17,071 nucleotides of DNA from Nitrospira sp. UBA6909 (GTDB taxonomy: Bacteria; Nitrospirota; Nitrospiria; Nitrospirales; Nitrospiraceae). Location of the stretch: the NCBI GenBank assembly GCA_002451055.1, contig DKBD01000232.1, forward strand, positions 8,218-25,288, written 5' to 3'. The notes below the pieces were generated by a model. That model made no database searches and was not told the origin of the DNA. It was given only the letters and a program-made list of their open reading frames with translations. The position numbers and the translations under genes are program-made. Below, piece by piece: positions 8,033-14,664 of this stretch. Position 1 is the first letter of the stretch, and every line of letters begins with the position of its first letter.

Positions 8033-9168
8033 CAGTCCCCCACCGCTCTCAGCGCGAGCCCGACCCCAACTGCCGCCGACGGAGCCAATTCGGCCAGCAT
8101 ATCGGGATCGACGTCGCTTCTCGTCACGTCGATCTCACCGAACGGGTCCGCCATATCGACGGGAATTTGCATCCGATCTGCTAGCTGCTGGATCAATCCT
8201 CTCGCGTTCGCGACACCTCCGCATACCAAGACTCGATCCAACTCGACATTTGCCGTAGAAGTTCTGAAGTAATCGACCGTCCTAGCTATCTCGGAAGCCA
8301 CTTCCGCATTCACACCATTGACAACGTCGCTCAGTGAACCGGATCCGGACTCCTCTCCTCGTCCCCGTTTTTTCTTTTTGCTTTCTTCCGCTTCTTCATA
8401 CGACATGCCCATCTCACGCTGGATGGCTTCTGTATACCGATTGCCCCCCAACGGGATATCCCTCGTAAATAACGAGGCGCCTCCACGGATGATATTCACG
8501 TTCATCACGCTCGCCCCGATGTTAACCAGGGCGGTGGCTTCATCCTGCGCCATGGGATAATTGATGGCATGCATGTTCTCGATAGCGAATGCGTCGACGT
8601 CCATCACCATCGGAATAAGACCTGCCCCCTTCACAAGTTCAGTCAACTCATTGATCTTGTCTCTTTTGGCTGCGACAAGAATAACCGACATGTCTCCTTG
8701 TTCTTCCTCGGATGAGTCAGCTGGCAACACATGGAAATCGATATTCACTTCATTGATATCGAACGGGATATATTGCTCGGCCGCCAGCTTCACTTGGCCG
8801 GGCAACTCCTCATCCGGCATAGGGGGAAGACTAATCTTCTTGATGATGACAGCATGCCCGGATATTGAGATGGCCACCTGTTTATTTTTGACGCCGTTTT
8901 CAGCAAACAATTCCTGAATGGCGGAGACCACACGCCCTTCATCCATCACAGTCCCGTCGACGATCACTTCCGGCTCGAGCGCCTTCACACCGAAATTCTG
9001 GAGGCTGAATCGACCTTTACTTTCCTTCAGTTGAACCAACTTGATCGTGCTCGAGCCAATGTCCAGCCCCACTAGCTGTCGACGGGGGGTCAGCATTGAC
9101 ATCAGGTCCGTCTCAAACAGATGCTTGAACGAACCCGGCTTAAAAAGCTGTGGCAGTGATAGAGACAT
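8032..9168 (-). CDS. pilM: Type IV pilus assembly ATPase-like protein PilM
   Basis: PilM is a cytoplasmic actin/FtsA-fold protein that binds nucleotide and the PilN tail and connects the pilus motor to the alignment complex. The 378-residue product has the phosphate-1 motif GLDIGSSTIKLVQL at 34-47, the SHS2-type subdomain with QVAISISGHAVIIKKI at about 97-112, and the second phosphate and adenosine motifs in ALVNIGASVMNVNIIRGG (about 214-231) and VLVCGGVANARGL near 313-325. A basic stretch KKKKRGRG (about 264-271) interrupts the fold, as is common in the family. The start is uncertain: the ATG at 9168 has no visible Shine-Dalgarno sequence and gives an N-terminus of about 23 extra residues before the usual start; in-frame ATGs at 9102 and 9096 are alternatives. 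It is the first gene of the pil operon, after a long leader. Confidence 0.95.
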   Translation of the reverse strand: MSLSLPQLFKPGSFKHLFETDLMSMLTPRRQLVGLDIGSSTIKLVQLKESKGRFSLQNFGVKALEPEVIVDGTVMDEGRVVSAIQELFAENGVKNKQVAISISGHAVIIKKISLPPMPDEELPGQVKLAAEQYIPFDINEVNIDFHVLPADSSEEEQGDMSVILVAAKRDKINELTELVKGAGLIPMVMDVDAFAIENMHAINYPMAQDEATALVNIGASVMNVNIIRGGASLFTRDIPLGGNRYTEAIQREMGMSYEEAEESKKKKRGRGEESGSGSLSDVVNGVNAEVASEIARTVDYFRTSTANVELDRVLVCGGVANARGLIQQLADRMQIPVDMADPFGEIDVTRSDVDPDMLAELAPSAAVGVGLALRAVGD

Positions 9169-9219
9169 AGTCGGTACCGCAGACTCTATATGACGACTGA
9201 CTTCGCACGAACAATAATC

Positions 9220-9303
9220 TTACTTACCCCCACGCTCTTTCCTCGCTTCATTTTTCCTGACCCTCTGTCCCCGAACGCCATCGATCATCCTCGTCGGTTT
9301 CAT
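9220..9303 (-). CDS. Possible 27-residue basic leader peptide (unverified small ORF)
   Basis: The minus strand encodes MKPTRMIDGVRGQRV followed by a Lys/Arg/Glu-rich end, from ATG at 9303-9301 to TAA at 9222-9220. There is no hydrophobic segment. A hairpin ends eight bases before the ATG, and no good ribosome binding site is visible. It sits in the pil leader, 51 bases before pilM. It could be a leader peptide, the tail of a broken longer frame (see 9361-9435), or a chance ORF. I do not recognise it. Confidence 0.2.
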   Translation of the reverse strand: MKPTRMIDGVRGQRVRKNEARKERGGK

Positions 9304-9311
9304 TGACAACC

Positions 9312-9333
9312 GCTCACCCTCACGAGGCTGAGC
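9312..9333 (-). other. Hairpin in the pilM leader
   Basis: The leader RNA can fold as GCUCA-G-CCUC-GU-GAGG-G-UGAGC: nine base pairs with one G-G mismatch and a tight loop. It is not followed by a T-run, so it is unlikely to be an intrinsic terminator. It ends eight bases before a small ORF start and could affect its translation. Confidence 0.4.
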
Positions 9334-9360
9334 CCTCTCACATGGACCCTTCCCTGCGTC

Positions 9361-9435
9361 TTACTCTTCCGGATCGTATGGCCTTCCCTTCATGACGAGA
9401 TCTTCCTTCGGTCGCCGATCGATCCGTTTGCGCAC
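9361..9435 (-). CDS. Possible 24-residue leader peptide (unverified small ORF)
   Basis: From a GTG at 9435-9433 the frame reads MRKRIDRRPKEDLVM and ends in DPEE at TAA 9363-9361. The GTG lies at or within a base or two of the predicted transcription start (-10 box ending at 9443), so it would be translated, if at all, from a leaderless mRNA. The same frame continues open past the TAA into the 27-codon ORF at 9220-9303, giving the appearance of a short gene split by one stop. Function unknown; it may be chance. Confidence 0.18.
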   Translation of the reverse strand: MRKRIDRRPKEDLVMKGRPYDPEE

Positions 9436-9442
9436 AAAGGCA

Positions 9443-9470
9443 AGTATAGTCAATGGTCTCTACCTGTCAA
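9443..9470 (-). promoter_or_regulatory. Sigma-70 promoter of the pilMNOPQ operon
   Basis: The minus strand has a consensus -35 box TTGACA (9470-9465), a 16-base spacer and a -10 box TATACT (9448-9443, five of six). This is the best sigma-70 match I found in the window. It begins 67 bases after the rapZ stop and predicts a transcript start near 9436. Confidence 0.78.
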
Positions 9471-9536
9471 GAAATGCTCAGTAACCGGACTGGCGTGCAG
9501 CGGTAACGGAGAGGGAGCCGTGTTCCGCTTCCGAAT

Positions 9537-10424
9537 CTATGGTTTGAGAATGTCCCGATGATTGAGGGCCACGTCGTATCCCATGCGGGAGAGGATTTCA
9601 TGGAGACGCCCAGCCACTGCGACAGACCGATGTCGGCCCCCGGTACACCCGATCGCAATAGTCAGATAGCTTCGCGGTTCACGCTCGACACAGGGAATCA
9701 AGAATTTCAAGAGGTCTTCAAGCCGCTCGACGAGCGCGGCTGCATTGGGATCTGACAGAACATATGTACGGACTCTCGGATCATCTCCGGACAGCGGTTT
9801 CAGTTCTGGATCGAAATGAGGGTTTTTGAGAAAGCGGACGTCAAACAGCAAATCCATGTCATACGGAACCCCAAACTTGAAGCCGAATGTCAACAGTGAA
9901 ATGGTGAGTTTTCTAACGGTCGGCTCCCGACGAAACTGCCTTGTGAGCAAGTCGCGGAGCTCGTGAGCCGTCAGATCAGATGTATCGATCACACGATCGG
10001 CATGCCGCCGAAGCTCCGCAAGTCGTTCCTTTTCGAACCGTACACCTTCTAATACGGGTAAGTGGGGCAAGAGCGGATGCGGTCGTCTTGATTCGGAAAA
10101 GCGTCTGACCAATATTTCATCGCGCGCCTCAAGAAACAAGAGCTGGACAGAATGCCCAAGATCCTTGACTCTGGCCAGCATGCCGAGTAAATCCGAAAGG
10201 AATATTCGTTCACGGATATCGATGCCCAATGCCACATTGGTAATCTCACCTTTCTGCTGTTTGCAGAGATCGACGAACGTAGGCAGCAAAGCCGGCGGGA
10301 GGTTGTCGATGCAGAAATAGCCCGCATCCTCGAATGACTTAATCGCGAGAGATTTACCGGATCCTGATAATCCGCTGATGACAACTAGACTGAGGCGCCC
10401 CACACTCCCTCTATTTCGATGCAC
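9537..10424 (-). CDS. rapZ: RNase adapter protein RapZ (YvcJ-type nucleotide-binding protein)
   Basis: In E. coli, RapZ binds glucosamine-6-phosphate and delivers small RNA GlmZ to RNase E; homologues elsewhere are GTP/ATP-binding proteins of less certain role. The 295-residue product has a Walker A GLSGSGKS at 18-25, GYFCIDNLPPALLP (35-48), DTSDLTAHELR (147-157), a conserved FGFKFG (180-185), DVRFLKNPHF (195-204) and the C-terminal signature GCTGGRHRSVAVAGRL (259-274). The start is uncertain. A GTG at 10424 has no ribosome binding site; a GTG at 10403 gives MGRLSLVVISG, closer to the usual N-terminus, but AGAGGG is only three bases away. The frame stays open for at least 191 bases upstream, back to the rpoN end, without ATG, GTG or TTG. 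It follows rpoN as in proteobacteria, but without hpf or ptsN between them. Confidence 0.94.
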   Translation of the reverse strand: MHRNRGSVGRLSLVVISGLSGSGKSLAIKSFEDAGYFCIDNLPPALLPTFVDLCKQQKGEITNVALGIDIRERIFLSDLLGMLARVKDLGHSVQLLFLEARDEILVRRFSESRRPHPLLPHLPVLEGVRFEKERLAELRRHADRVIDTSDLTAHELRDLLTRQFRREPTVRKLTISLLTFGFKFGVPYDMDLLFDVRFLKNPHFDPELKPLSGDDPRVRTYVLSDPNAAALVERLEDLLKFLIPCVEREPRSYLTIAIGCTGGRHRSVAVAGRLHEILSRMGYDVALNHRDILKP

Positions 10425-10615
10425 GGATTCGCTTGCGGTTGCACCCGATCTCGGACGCCCCCCTTGACTGCCTTGTCTTGCTGACTCCGACGGCAGTAAC
10501 GAAAAGAACCTCCGTGCGATGTCCTTGATGAACCTGAAGCGGCTGTCATTCGTTCCGCCAACCCCGCATACGGATGGCGGCAGAACAGGAATCGGCTGGT
10601 TGCAAGACGAGCCCG
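10425..10615 (-). other. rpoN-rapZ spacer without a recognisable gene (191 bp)
   Basis: Proteobacterial genomes usually have hpf, and often ptsN, here. I see neither. The rapZ reading frame is open throughout. A second frame has an ATG at 10549 and runs 54 codons to a TAG at 10385, overlapping the rapZ start; it is rich in Ser, Arg and Gly. A strong ribosome binding site, GGAGG at 10509-10513, has no ATG, GTG or TTG at proper distance; CTG lies 12 bases on, in the rapZ frame. Confidence 0.55.
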
Positions 10616-12127
10616 CTAGAAGAAGCGTTTCCGCTGGCTGGCGGAAGGGATATTTTCCTCCGCCCGATACTTTGCGACCGTCCGTCTAGCAATGAGCACC
10701 TGTTGATCGCGTAGACGGGCGGCTATCTCCTCGTCTTTCAATGGCCGCTTAGCATCTTCGTCCGCCACCATTCGCTTTATCATCTCTCTGACGGACACGG
10801 ATGAATGCATATCCGAGGGTTGGTCGGCACGCTGCAATCCCGCGTTGAAAAAGAACTTCAGCTCCAACATGCCTTGCGGACAGTACATATATTTGTTGGC
10901 CGTAACTCGACTGATTGTTGACTCGTGCATTCCAATATCTTCGGCGACCTGTTTGAGCACCAAAGGCTTAAGATACTGGACGCCGTGCTCGAAGAATTGC
11001 TCCTGAAACTTCACGATGCTCGACACGACTTTGACGATCGTCTTATTGCGCTGCTCGATGCTACGAATGACCCATTGGGCGGCTCGCAACTTCTCATCCA
11101 TATAGGCCTTCGTTTCAGGAGTGCCTCCCTGGCTCGATCCCATCAATTGTTTATAGTATGGGCTGATTCGCATGCGCGGGAGACCGTCGTCATTCAACAG
11201 CACCACCCACTGTCCTTCGTCTTTCACCACAAACACGTCCGGAACAATGACATGGTTCTGTGTGTTCGCAAAGGGTCGACCTGGCTTTGGCTCAAGGCTC
11301 TCAATGATCTTTGTGGCTTGGAATACTTCATCGACCGTCAGATTCAGCGCCTTTGCGATCTTGGCGTATTGTTTCTTCTCCAGATCCTTCAGGTGATGAA
11401 CGATGATCGCCTCAACAACCGATCCTTTCAGGGCACCAGGCCTCGAGCCCAGCGAACCGATCGGATTGCGTCCCAGGTGACCGAGTTGAAGCGTAAGACA
11501 TTCGGCGAGATCTCTGGCACCGACGCCCGTTGGGTCGAATGTTTGGATGTCCTTGATCACTGACTCCACCTCGGCTTCCGTAAGATTTGTTCCCGCCACG
11601 ACTTCGGCCGAGGTAATGCGTAAATACCCATCATCATCAAGATTACCGATGATTAAGCGACCAAGCTCTTTTGCGCGTTCGGATAGGCCAGACAAGGACA
11701 ATTGCCAGAGAAGATGCTCCTCAAGTGATGTCGCTTTGGCGACAGTCTGCTCATAGGAAGGGAATTCGTCATGGGAAGAATTAGATCGCTCGAAATCTCC
11801 AGTTCGACGGTCGCTGCCGAAATACTCCTCCCAACCAGAGGCGGTGAACTCTTCGGGCGCGCCCTGTTCTTCCGGTGTACCCCTCTCTTCCTCAGGCTGT
11901 TCCTGACCTTCCGCAACCGAAGCTTCGCCGACCTTGTCTGGTTCGGCAGCGATCTCCACCTCCTCAACATCCGATTGGAGTTCCTCCAACAATGGGTTCT
12001 CCATCAGCTGCTGCGCGAGGCTTTGCTGCAATTCCAAACGCGATAATTGCAGCAGTTTGATCGCCTGCTGCAATTGCGGCGTCATGATCAGTTTTTGGCT
12101 GAGTTTCAGATCAAGACGGAGTTTCAT
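10616..12127 (-). CDS. rpoN: RNA polymerase sigma-54 factor
   Basis: Sigma-54 directs RNA polymerase to -24/-12 promoters opened by AAA+ enhancer-binding activators. The 503-residue product contains the Gln/Leu-rich activator-interaction region I at 1-48 (LSQKLIMTPQLQQAIKLLQL, residues 9-28). An acidic, variable region II runs about 50-128. The core-binding region begins at about 130 (ATSLEEHLLWQL, 132-143), the helix-turn-helix is at about 392-410 (KQVAEDIGMHESTISRVTA), and the RpoN box ARRTVAKYR is at 480-488. All elements are intact, so it should be active. The start at 12127 is supported by AAGGG eight bases upstream, within the 18-bp gap after lptB. It belongs to the lptCAB-rpoN transcription unit. 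I saw no clear sigma-54 promoter in this window. Confidence 0.97.
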   Translation of the reverse strand: MKLRLDLKLSQKLIMTPQLQQAIKLLQLSRLELQQSLAQQLMENPLLEELQSDVEEVEIAAEPDKVGEASVAEGQEQPEEERGTPEEQGAPEEFTASGWEEYFGSDRRTGDFERSNSSHDEFPSYEQTVAKATSLEEHLLWQLSLSGLSERAKELGRLIIGNLDDDGYLRITSAEVVAGTNLTEAEVESVIKDIQTFDPTGVGARDLAECLTLQLGHLGRNPIGSLGSRPGALKGSVVEAIIVHHLKDLEKKQYAKIAKALNLTVDEVFQATKIIESLEPKPGRPFANTQNHVIVPDVFVVKDEGQWVVLLNDDGLPRMRISPYYKQLMGSSQGGTPETKAYMDEKLRAAQWVIRSIEQRNKTIVKVVSSIVKFQEQFFEHGVQYLKPLVLKQVAEDIGMHESTISRVTANKYMYCPQGMLELKFFFNAGLQRADQPSDMHSSVSVREMIKRMVADEDAKRPLKDEEIAARLRDQQVLIARRTVAKYRAEENIPSASQRKRFF

Positions 12128-12145
12128 CGTGGGCGCCCTTTATTG

Positions 12146-12928
12146 TTACAACTTGAATCGCTCTCCCAGGTATACGGCGCGGGCGGTTTCGCTTTTCACG
12201 ATCGCTTCCGGGGTCCCAGATTCCAGGATCAACCCTTCATTGATGATATACGCACGATCGACGATCGAAAGTGTTTCTTGCACGTTATGATCGGTAATCA
12301 AAATCCCTATCCCTTTGTCTTTCAAACGCGAGATGATCTGCTGAATGTCCGCCACAGCGATGGGATCTATACCGGCAAAAGGCTCATCCAAGAGCATGAA
12401 GGACGGAGTGGTGGCCAAAGCCCGTGTGATTTCCAACCGCCGGCGCTCTCCGCCTGAGAGTGCGTAGGCCATGCTTTCGCGTATATGGCTAAGGTCCAGC
12501 TCCTTCAAAAGTGCATCTACCCGGCGCGCACGTTCCTCTCGAGCATATCCCAGCATCTCGAGGATCGCCAAGACATTATGCTCGACAGATAGCCGTCGAA
12601 AAACGGATGATTCCTGAGGGAGATAACCGATTCCTCGCCTTGCTCGTTTATACATGGGCAGACCGGCCATTGATTCTCCGTTCAAGGTGATTTCTCCTTG
12701 ATCTGGCTGGCAAAGACCGACCATCATATCGAATATTGTCGTCTTGCCGGCTCCATTCGGACCTAGGAGACCCACCACCTCGCCAGCCCGTACCTCAATC
12801 GCAACCCCCTTGACGACCTTGCGGCCGCGGAAGCTCTTCACGAGTCCTCCAGCCCGGAGATAATCCGTGCGGGTGGTCGTCGCCACATCGGGATTCGGCT
12901 CCGCAACAGCTTGAACAGAGTGTATCAT
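12146..12928 (-). CDS. lptB: LPS export ABC transporter ATP-binding protein LptB
   Basis: LptB is the cytoplasmic ATPase that powers LptFG extraction of lipopolysaccharide from the inner membrane. The 260-residue product has all ABC motifs: Walker A GPNGAGKT (56-63), Q-loop YLPQESSVF (102-110), signature LSGGERRR (157-164), Walker B with D-loop MLLDEPFAGIDP (178-189) and the H-loop histidine in TDHN (214). The Q-loop and FAGIDP are typical of LptB as opposed to branched-chain amino-acid transporters of the same superfamily. About 22 residues precede the usual start; these are polar and may be a lineage extension, or the true start may be later. It follows lptA by eight bases. The lptF and lptG genes are not in the window. 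Confidence 0.96.
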   Translation of the reverse strand: MIHSVQAVAEPNPDVATTTRTDYLRAGGLVKSFRGRKVVKGVAIEVRAGEVVGLLGPNGAGKTTIFDMMVGLCQPDQGEITLNGESMAGLPMYKRARRGIGYLPQESSVFRRLSVEHNVLAILEMLGYAREERARRVDALLKELDLSHIRESMAYALSGGERRRLEITRALATTPSFMLLDEPFAGIDPIAVADIQQIISRLKDKGIGILITDHNVQETLSIVDRAYIINEGLILESGTPEAIVKSETARAVYLGERFKL

Positions 12929-12936
12929 GGCGCAAC

Positions 12937-13494
12937 CTAGTCCTCACTCTCGATCCGGACATGGGAGTTCCCTTCCACAACGCTTCGCTCCTCTGTGAGA
13001 TAAATCGTGATTTGCTTCCCACTGACACGCGTGCCCTTTTCCCATGCTACTGGATCGCCGGTCATGATAATCTTCTCTTCACCGCTGAAATACACTGCCT
13101 TCTGGCACGTCGCATGGCCGCCCTCCTGTTTGATTCTGACATGCCCTATCGCTTCAACCTTGTCCAGCGACCGACTTGATTTCGATGAGATCGGCGCAGG
13201 GCTTTTCGACTGCGGAGCCCCAATAGCTTTCTCGCCTGCGTTCTTTTGTCCATGGAAGAACACGATCATCTTGTCAGAATTGACGACGAGCGGACCTCTT
13301 GTCAAGACCACCGTTCCTTCAAAGATCGCCTGGTTTTCTTGATTGCGAACCGTCATCTTATTTGATGTGATGGTGGTGGGTATCACCGAACCATCCCCAG
13401 GTGTTTTCGAGAACGGAGACTCGGCGGCATGGGTAGTAACTGGCAACCCGATCACCCCGGCGCTAAGAAGTAGGAATAAAAGCGACGCGTACAT
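12937..13494 (-). CDS. lptA: LPS transport periplasmic protein LptA (OstA-like)
   Basis: LptA forms the periplasmic beta-jellyroll bridge that carries LPS from LptC to the outer-membrane LptD. The 185-residue product from ATG 13494 begins with a signal peptide (MYASLLFLLLSAGVIGLP, cleavage near THA-AE at 23-24) and then an OstA domain at about 41-183. Recurring strands include TSNKMTVRNQENQAIFEGTV near 43-62, VEAIGHVRI (113-121) and VSGKQITIYL near 157-166. A Ser/Pro/Lys-rich insertion at about 83-110 interrupts the fold. An in-frame ATG at 13542 would add 16 residues before the signal peptide; I prefer 13494 because GAGG lies nine bases upstream and the result is a normal signal sequence. 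It overlaps the end of lptC by 32 bases, which suggests coupled translation. Confidence 0.9.
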   Translation of the reverse strand: MYASLLFLLLSAGVIGLPVTTHAAESPFSKTPGDGSVIPTTITSNKMTVRNQENQAIFEGTVVLTRGPLVVNSDKMIVFFHGQKNAGEKAIGAPQSKSPAPISSKSSRSLDKVEAIGHVRIKQEGGHATCQKAVYFSGEEKIIMTGDPVAWEKGTRVSGKQITIYLTEERSVVEGNSHVRIESED

Positions 13495-14035
13495 CTTCCA
13501 AGACCTCGAATTCTTCGGACCCCAATTTGCCGAGCAATCCACGTCCCGTCACCTCAACACCATGGCCGACGATCCGCACATGATCTTCCGTAGAAATTTG
13601 CTTCTTATCGTTCGCCCATTCCAAGCGATTGGTATAAATTGTATAACCTGCTGCTGTTTCAACAACCAGGGGATTCCGTCGATTGGCCAAAACAAACTGT
13701 TTTGTCACGGTGTTAAACGTACCCTCTTCTCCTGATACTGTCAGCTCTTTGCCATTCGTTCCATACAGGGTTACGTCAACATCGTTTAGGAAGGCCTGTT
13801 TTTCCCGTTCGAATACCCTCGCCTGTTTTGCCTGAATCTCCCATTCAATGGCATCACCCTTAGACTGGGTAAAGGTGAACTCTGAAATCTTCGCATCCGC
13901 GCGGTCGATCATTCCTGGGGAAGCCGTTCTACTTGTGGTGACCGGATCCCTCTTCACAACTAGAAGGTACCCGAGAAAGACCGTCAAGATTGCGCTGAGG
14001 GTCAGGAGCGCCAACCTGGCTACACGTTCCCACAT
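13463..14035 (-). CDS. lptC: LPS export protein LptC
   Basis: LptC is a bitopic inner-membrane protein that passes LPS from LptBFG to LptA. The 190-residue product has one N-terminal membrane helix at about 7-27 (RLALLTLSAILTVFLGYLLVV) and a periplasmic OstA/YrbK-type domain at about 43-185, with repeating strands such as WEIQAKQARVFER (65-77), the LYGTNG turn and ISTEDHVRIVGHGVEVTGRGL. Length and topology are those of LptC, and the lptC-lptA-lptB order confirms it. The ATG at 14035 has only a weak ribosome binding site. It is first in its unit, downstream of the rplQ terminator and a candidate promoter. Confidence 0.92.
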   Translation of the reverse strand: MWERVARLALLTLSAILTVFLGYLLVVKRDPVTTSRTASPGMIDRADAKISEFTFTQSKGDAIEWEIQAKQARVFEREKQAFLNDVDVTLYGTNGKELTVSGEEGTFNTVTKQFVLANRRNPLVVETAAGYTIYTNRLEWANDKKQISTEDHVRIVGHGVEVTGRGLLGKLGSEEFEVLEDVRVAFIPTS

Positions 14036-14083
14036 ATGTTATACGTCGATCGCTAGTTTTGGATTAGCCATGAGTCTGGCACG

Positions 14084-14112
14084 ATAGTAGCATCCATGAA
14101 ATGGCAAGTAAA
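14084..14112 (-). promoter_or_regulatory. Candidate sigma-70 promoter of the lptCAB-rpoN-rapZ unit
   Basis: TTTACT (14112-14107) and TACTAT (14089-14084) on the minus strand are separated by 17 bases. Each matches consensus at four of six positions. It lies between the rplQ terminator and lptC, where a promoter is needed, and predicts a leader of about 40 nt. Confidence 0.5.
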
Positions 14113-14135
14113 CGTCTTGGGGGATTACCGAAAAC

Positions 14136-14171
14136 AAATGCCCTCTATGTGTTTCCACATAGAGGGCATTT
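14136..14171 (-). terminator. Intrinsic terminator after rplQ
   Basis: A perfect 16-bp inverted repeat (14136-14151 with 14156-14171) closed by four bases. Read on the minus strand the loop is GAAA, a stable GNRA tetraloop, and the stem is followed by TTTGTTTTC, ending the alpha-operon transcript about 40 bases after the rplQ stop. The plus strand has only a short T-run, and no plus-strand gene needs termination. Confidence 0.9.
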
Positions 14172-14211
14172 CTGAGGACAAATCGAGACAGACCTGATAC
14201 GAGGCATCAGC

Positions 14212-14643
14212 CTACGCTGACTTTTCAGAATCTCCGGGCGACGGCTGCACAGGAGCCCCCGCTGACTTCTTCACCGCCGACGTTTCGACACGAGAAACCA
14301 GTTCGATGGCAACCATTTCTCCACCGTCGCCAATACGTCGTCGGGTCTTGACGATTCTCGTATATCCGCCAGGGCGATCCTTGAAACGCCCCGCAACGTC
14401 GCTGAACAGTTTAGAGACGACGGCTTTGCTCCGTAAAAATCCCAGGGCGCGCCGTCGGGCAGGAAGCGTGCCTTCCTTCCCCAGCGTAATCATCCTCTCG
14501 GTAAACCCACGAATCTCTTTGGCTTTTGCCTCAGTGGTCTCGATCCGCTCGTGATCAAGTAAAGACGTTACGAGATTGCGGAACAACGCCCATCTATGTT
14601 TAGTTTGCCTTCCGAGTTGTCGTCCCTTTTTCCTGTGTCGCAC
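14212..14643 (-). CDS. rplQ: 50S ribosomal protein L17
   Basis: L17 is a structural protein of the large ribosomal subunit near the polypeptide exit region. The 143-residue product starts [20 protein letters not shown] and has the family core through about residue 117, with [18 protein letters not shown] (28-45) and [20 protein letters not shown] (92-111). The last 25 or so residues (Ser/Pro/Lys-rich, from about 119) extend beyond the core and look disordered. The start is GTG at 14643 with AAGGGG eight bases upstream. It is the last gene of the alpha operon, 21 bases after rpoA, and is followed by a strong terminator. Confidence 0.97.
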   Translation of the reverse strand: MRHRKKGRQLGRQTKHRWALFRNLVTSLLDHERIETTEAKAKEIRGFTERMITLGKEGTLPARRRALGFLRSKAVVSKLFSDVAGRFKDRPGGYTRIVKTRRRIGDGGEMVAIELVSRVETSAVKKSAGAPVQPSPGDSEKSA

Positions 14644-14664
14644 GGCATTCCCCTTGGCCTTGAA

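Larger units (their letters stand above)
9169..9536 (-). other. rapZ-pilM intergenic region (368 bp): pil operon promoter and leader
   Basis: Starting at the rapZ stop, the minus strand has about 65 bases without recognisable structure and no intrinsic terminator. A strong sigma-70 promoter follows (9443-9470), then a leader of roughly 270 nt to pilM. The leader contains a 24-codon GTG frame (9361-9435), a 22-base hairpin (9312-9333) and a 27-codon ATG frame (9220-9303). No known riboswitch is recognisable to me. Confidence 0.65.

Noticed and set aside
9301..9320. Plus-strand TTGACA near 9303 as a divergent promoter
   Set aside because: No matching -10 box at 15-19 bases and no plus-strand gene downstream.
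9481..9507. Near-symmetric GTTACCG...CGGTTAC after rapZ as a terminator
   Set aside because: The arms are mirror-like, not complementary, so they cannot form a stem.
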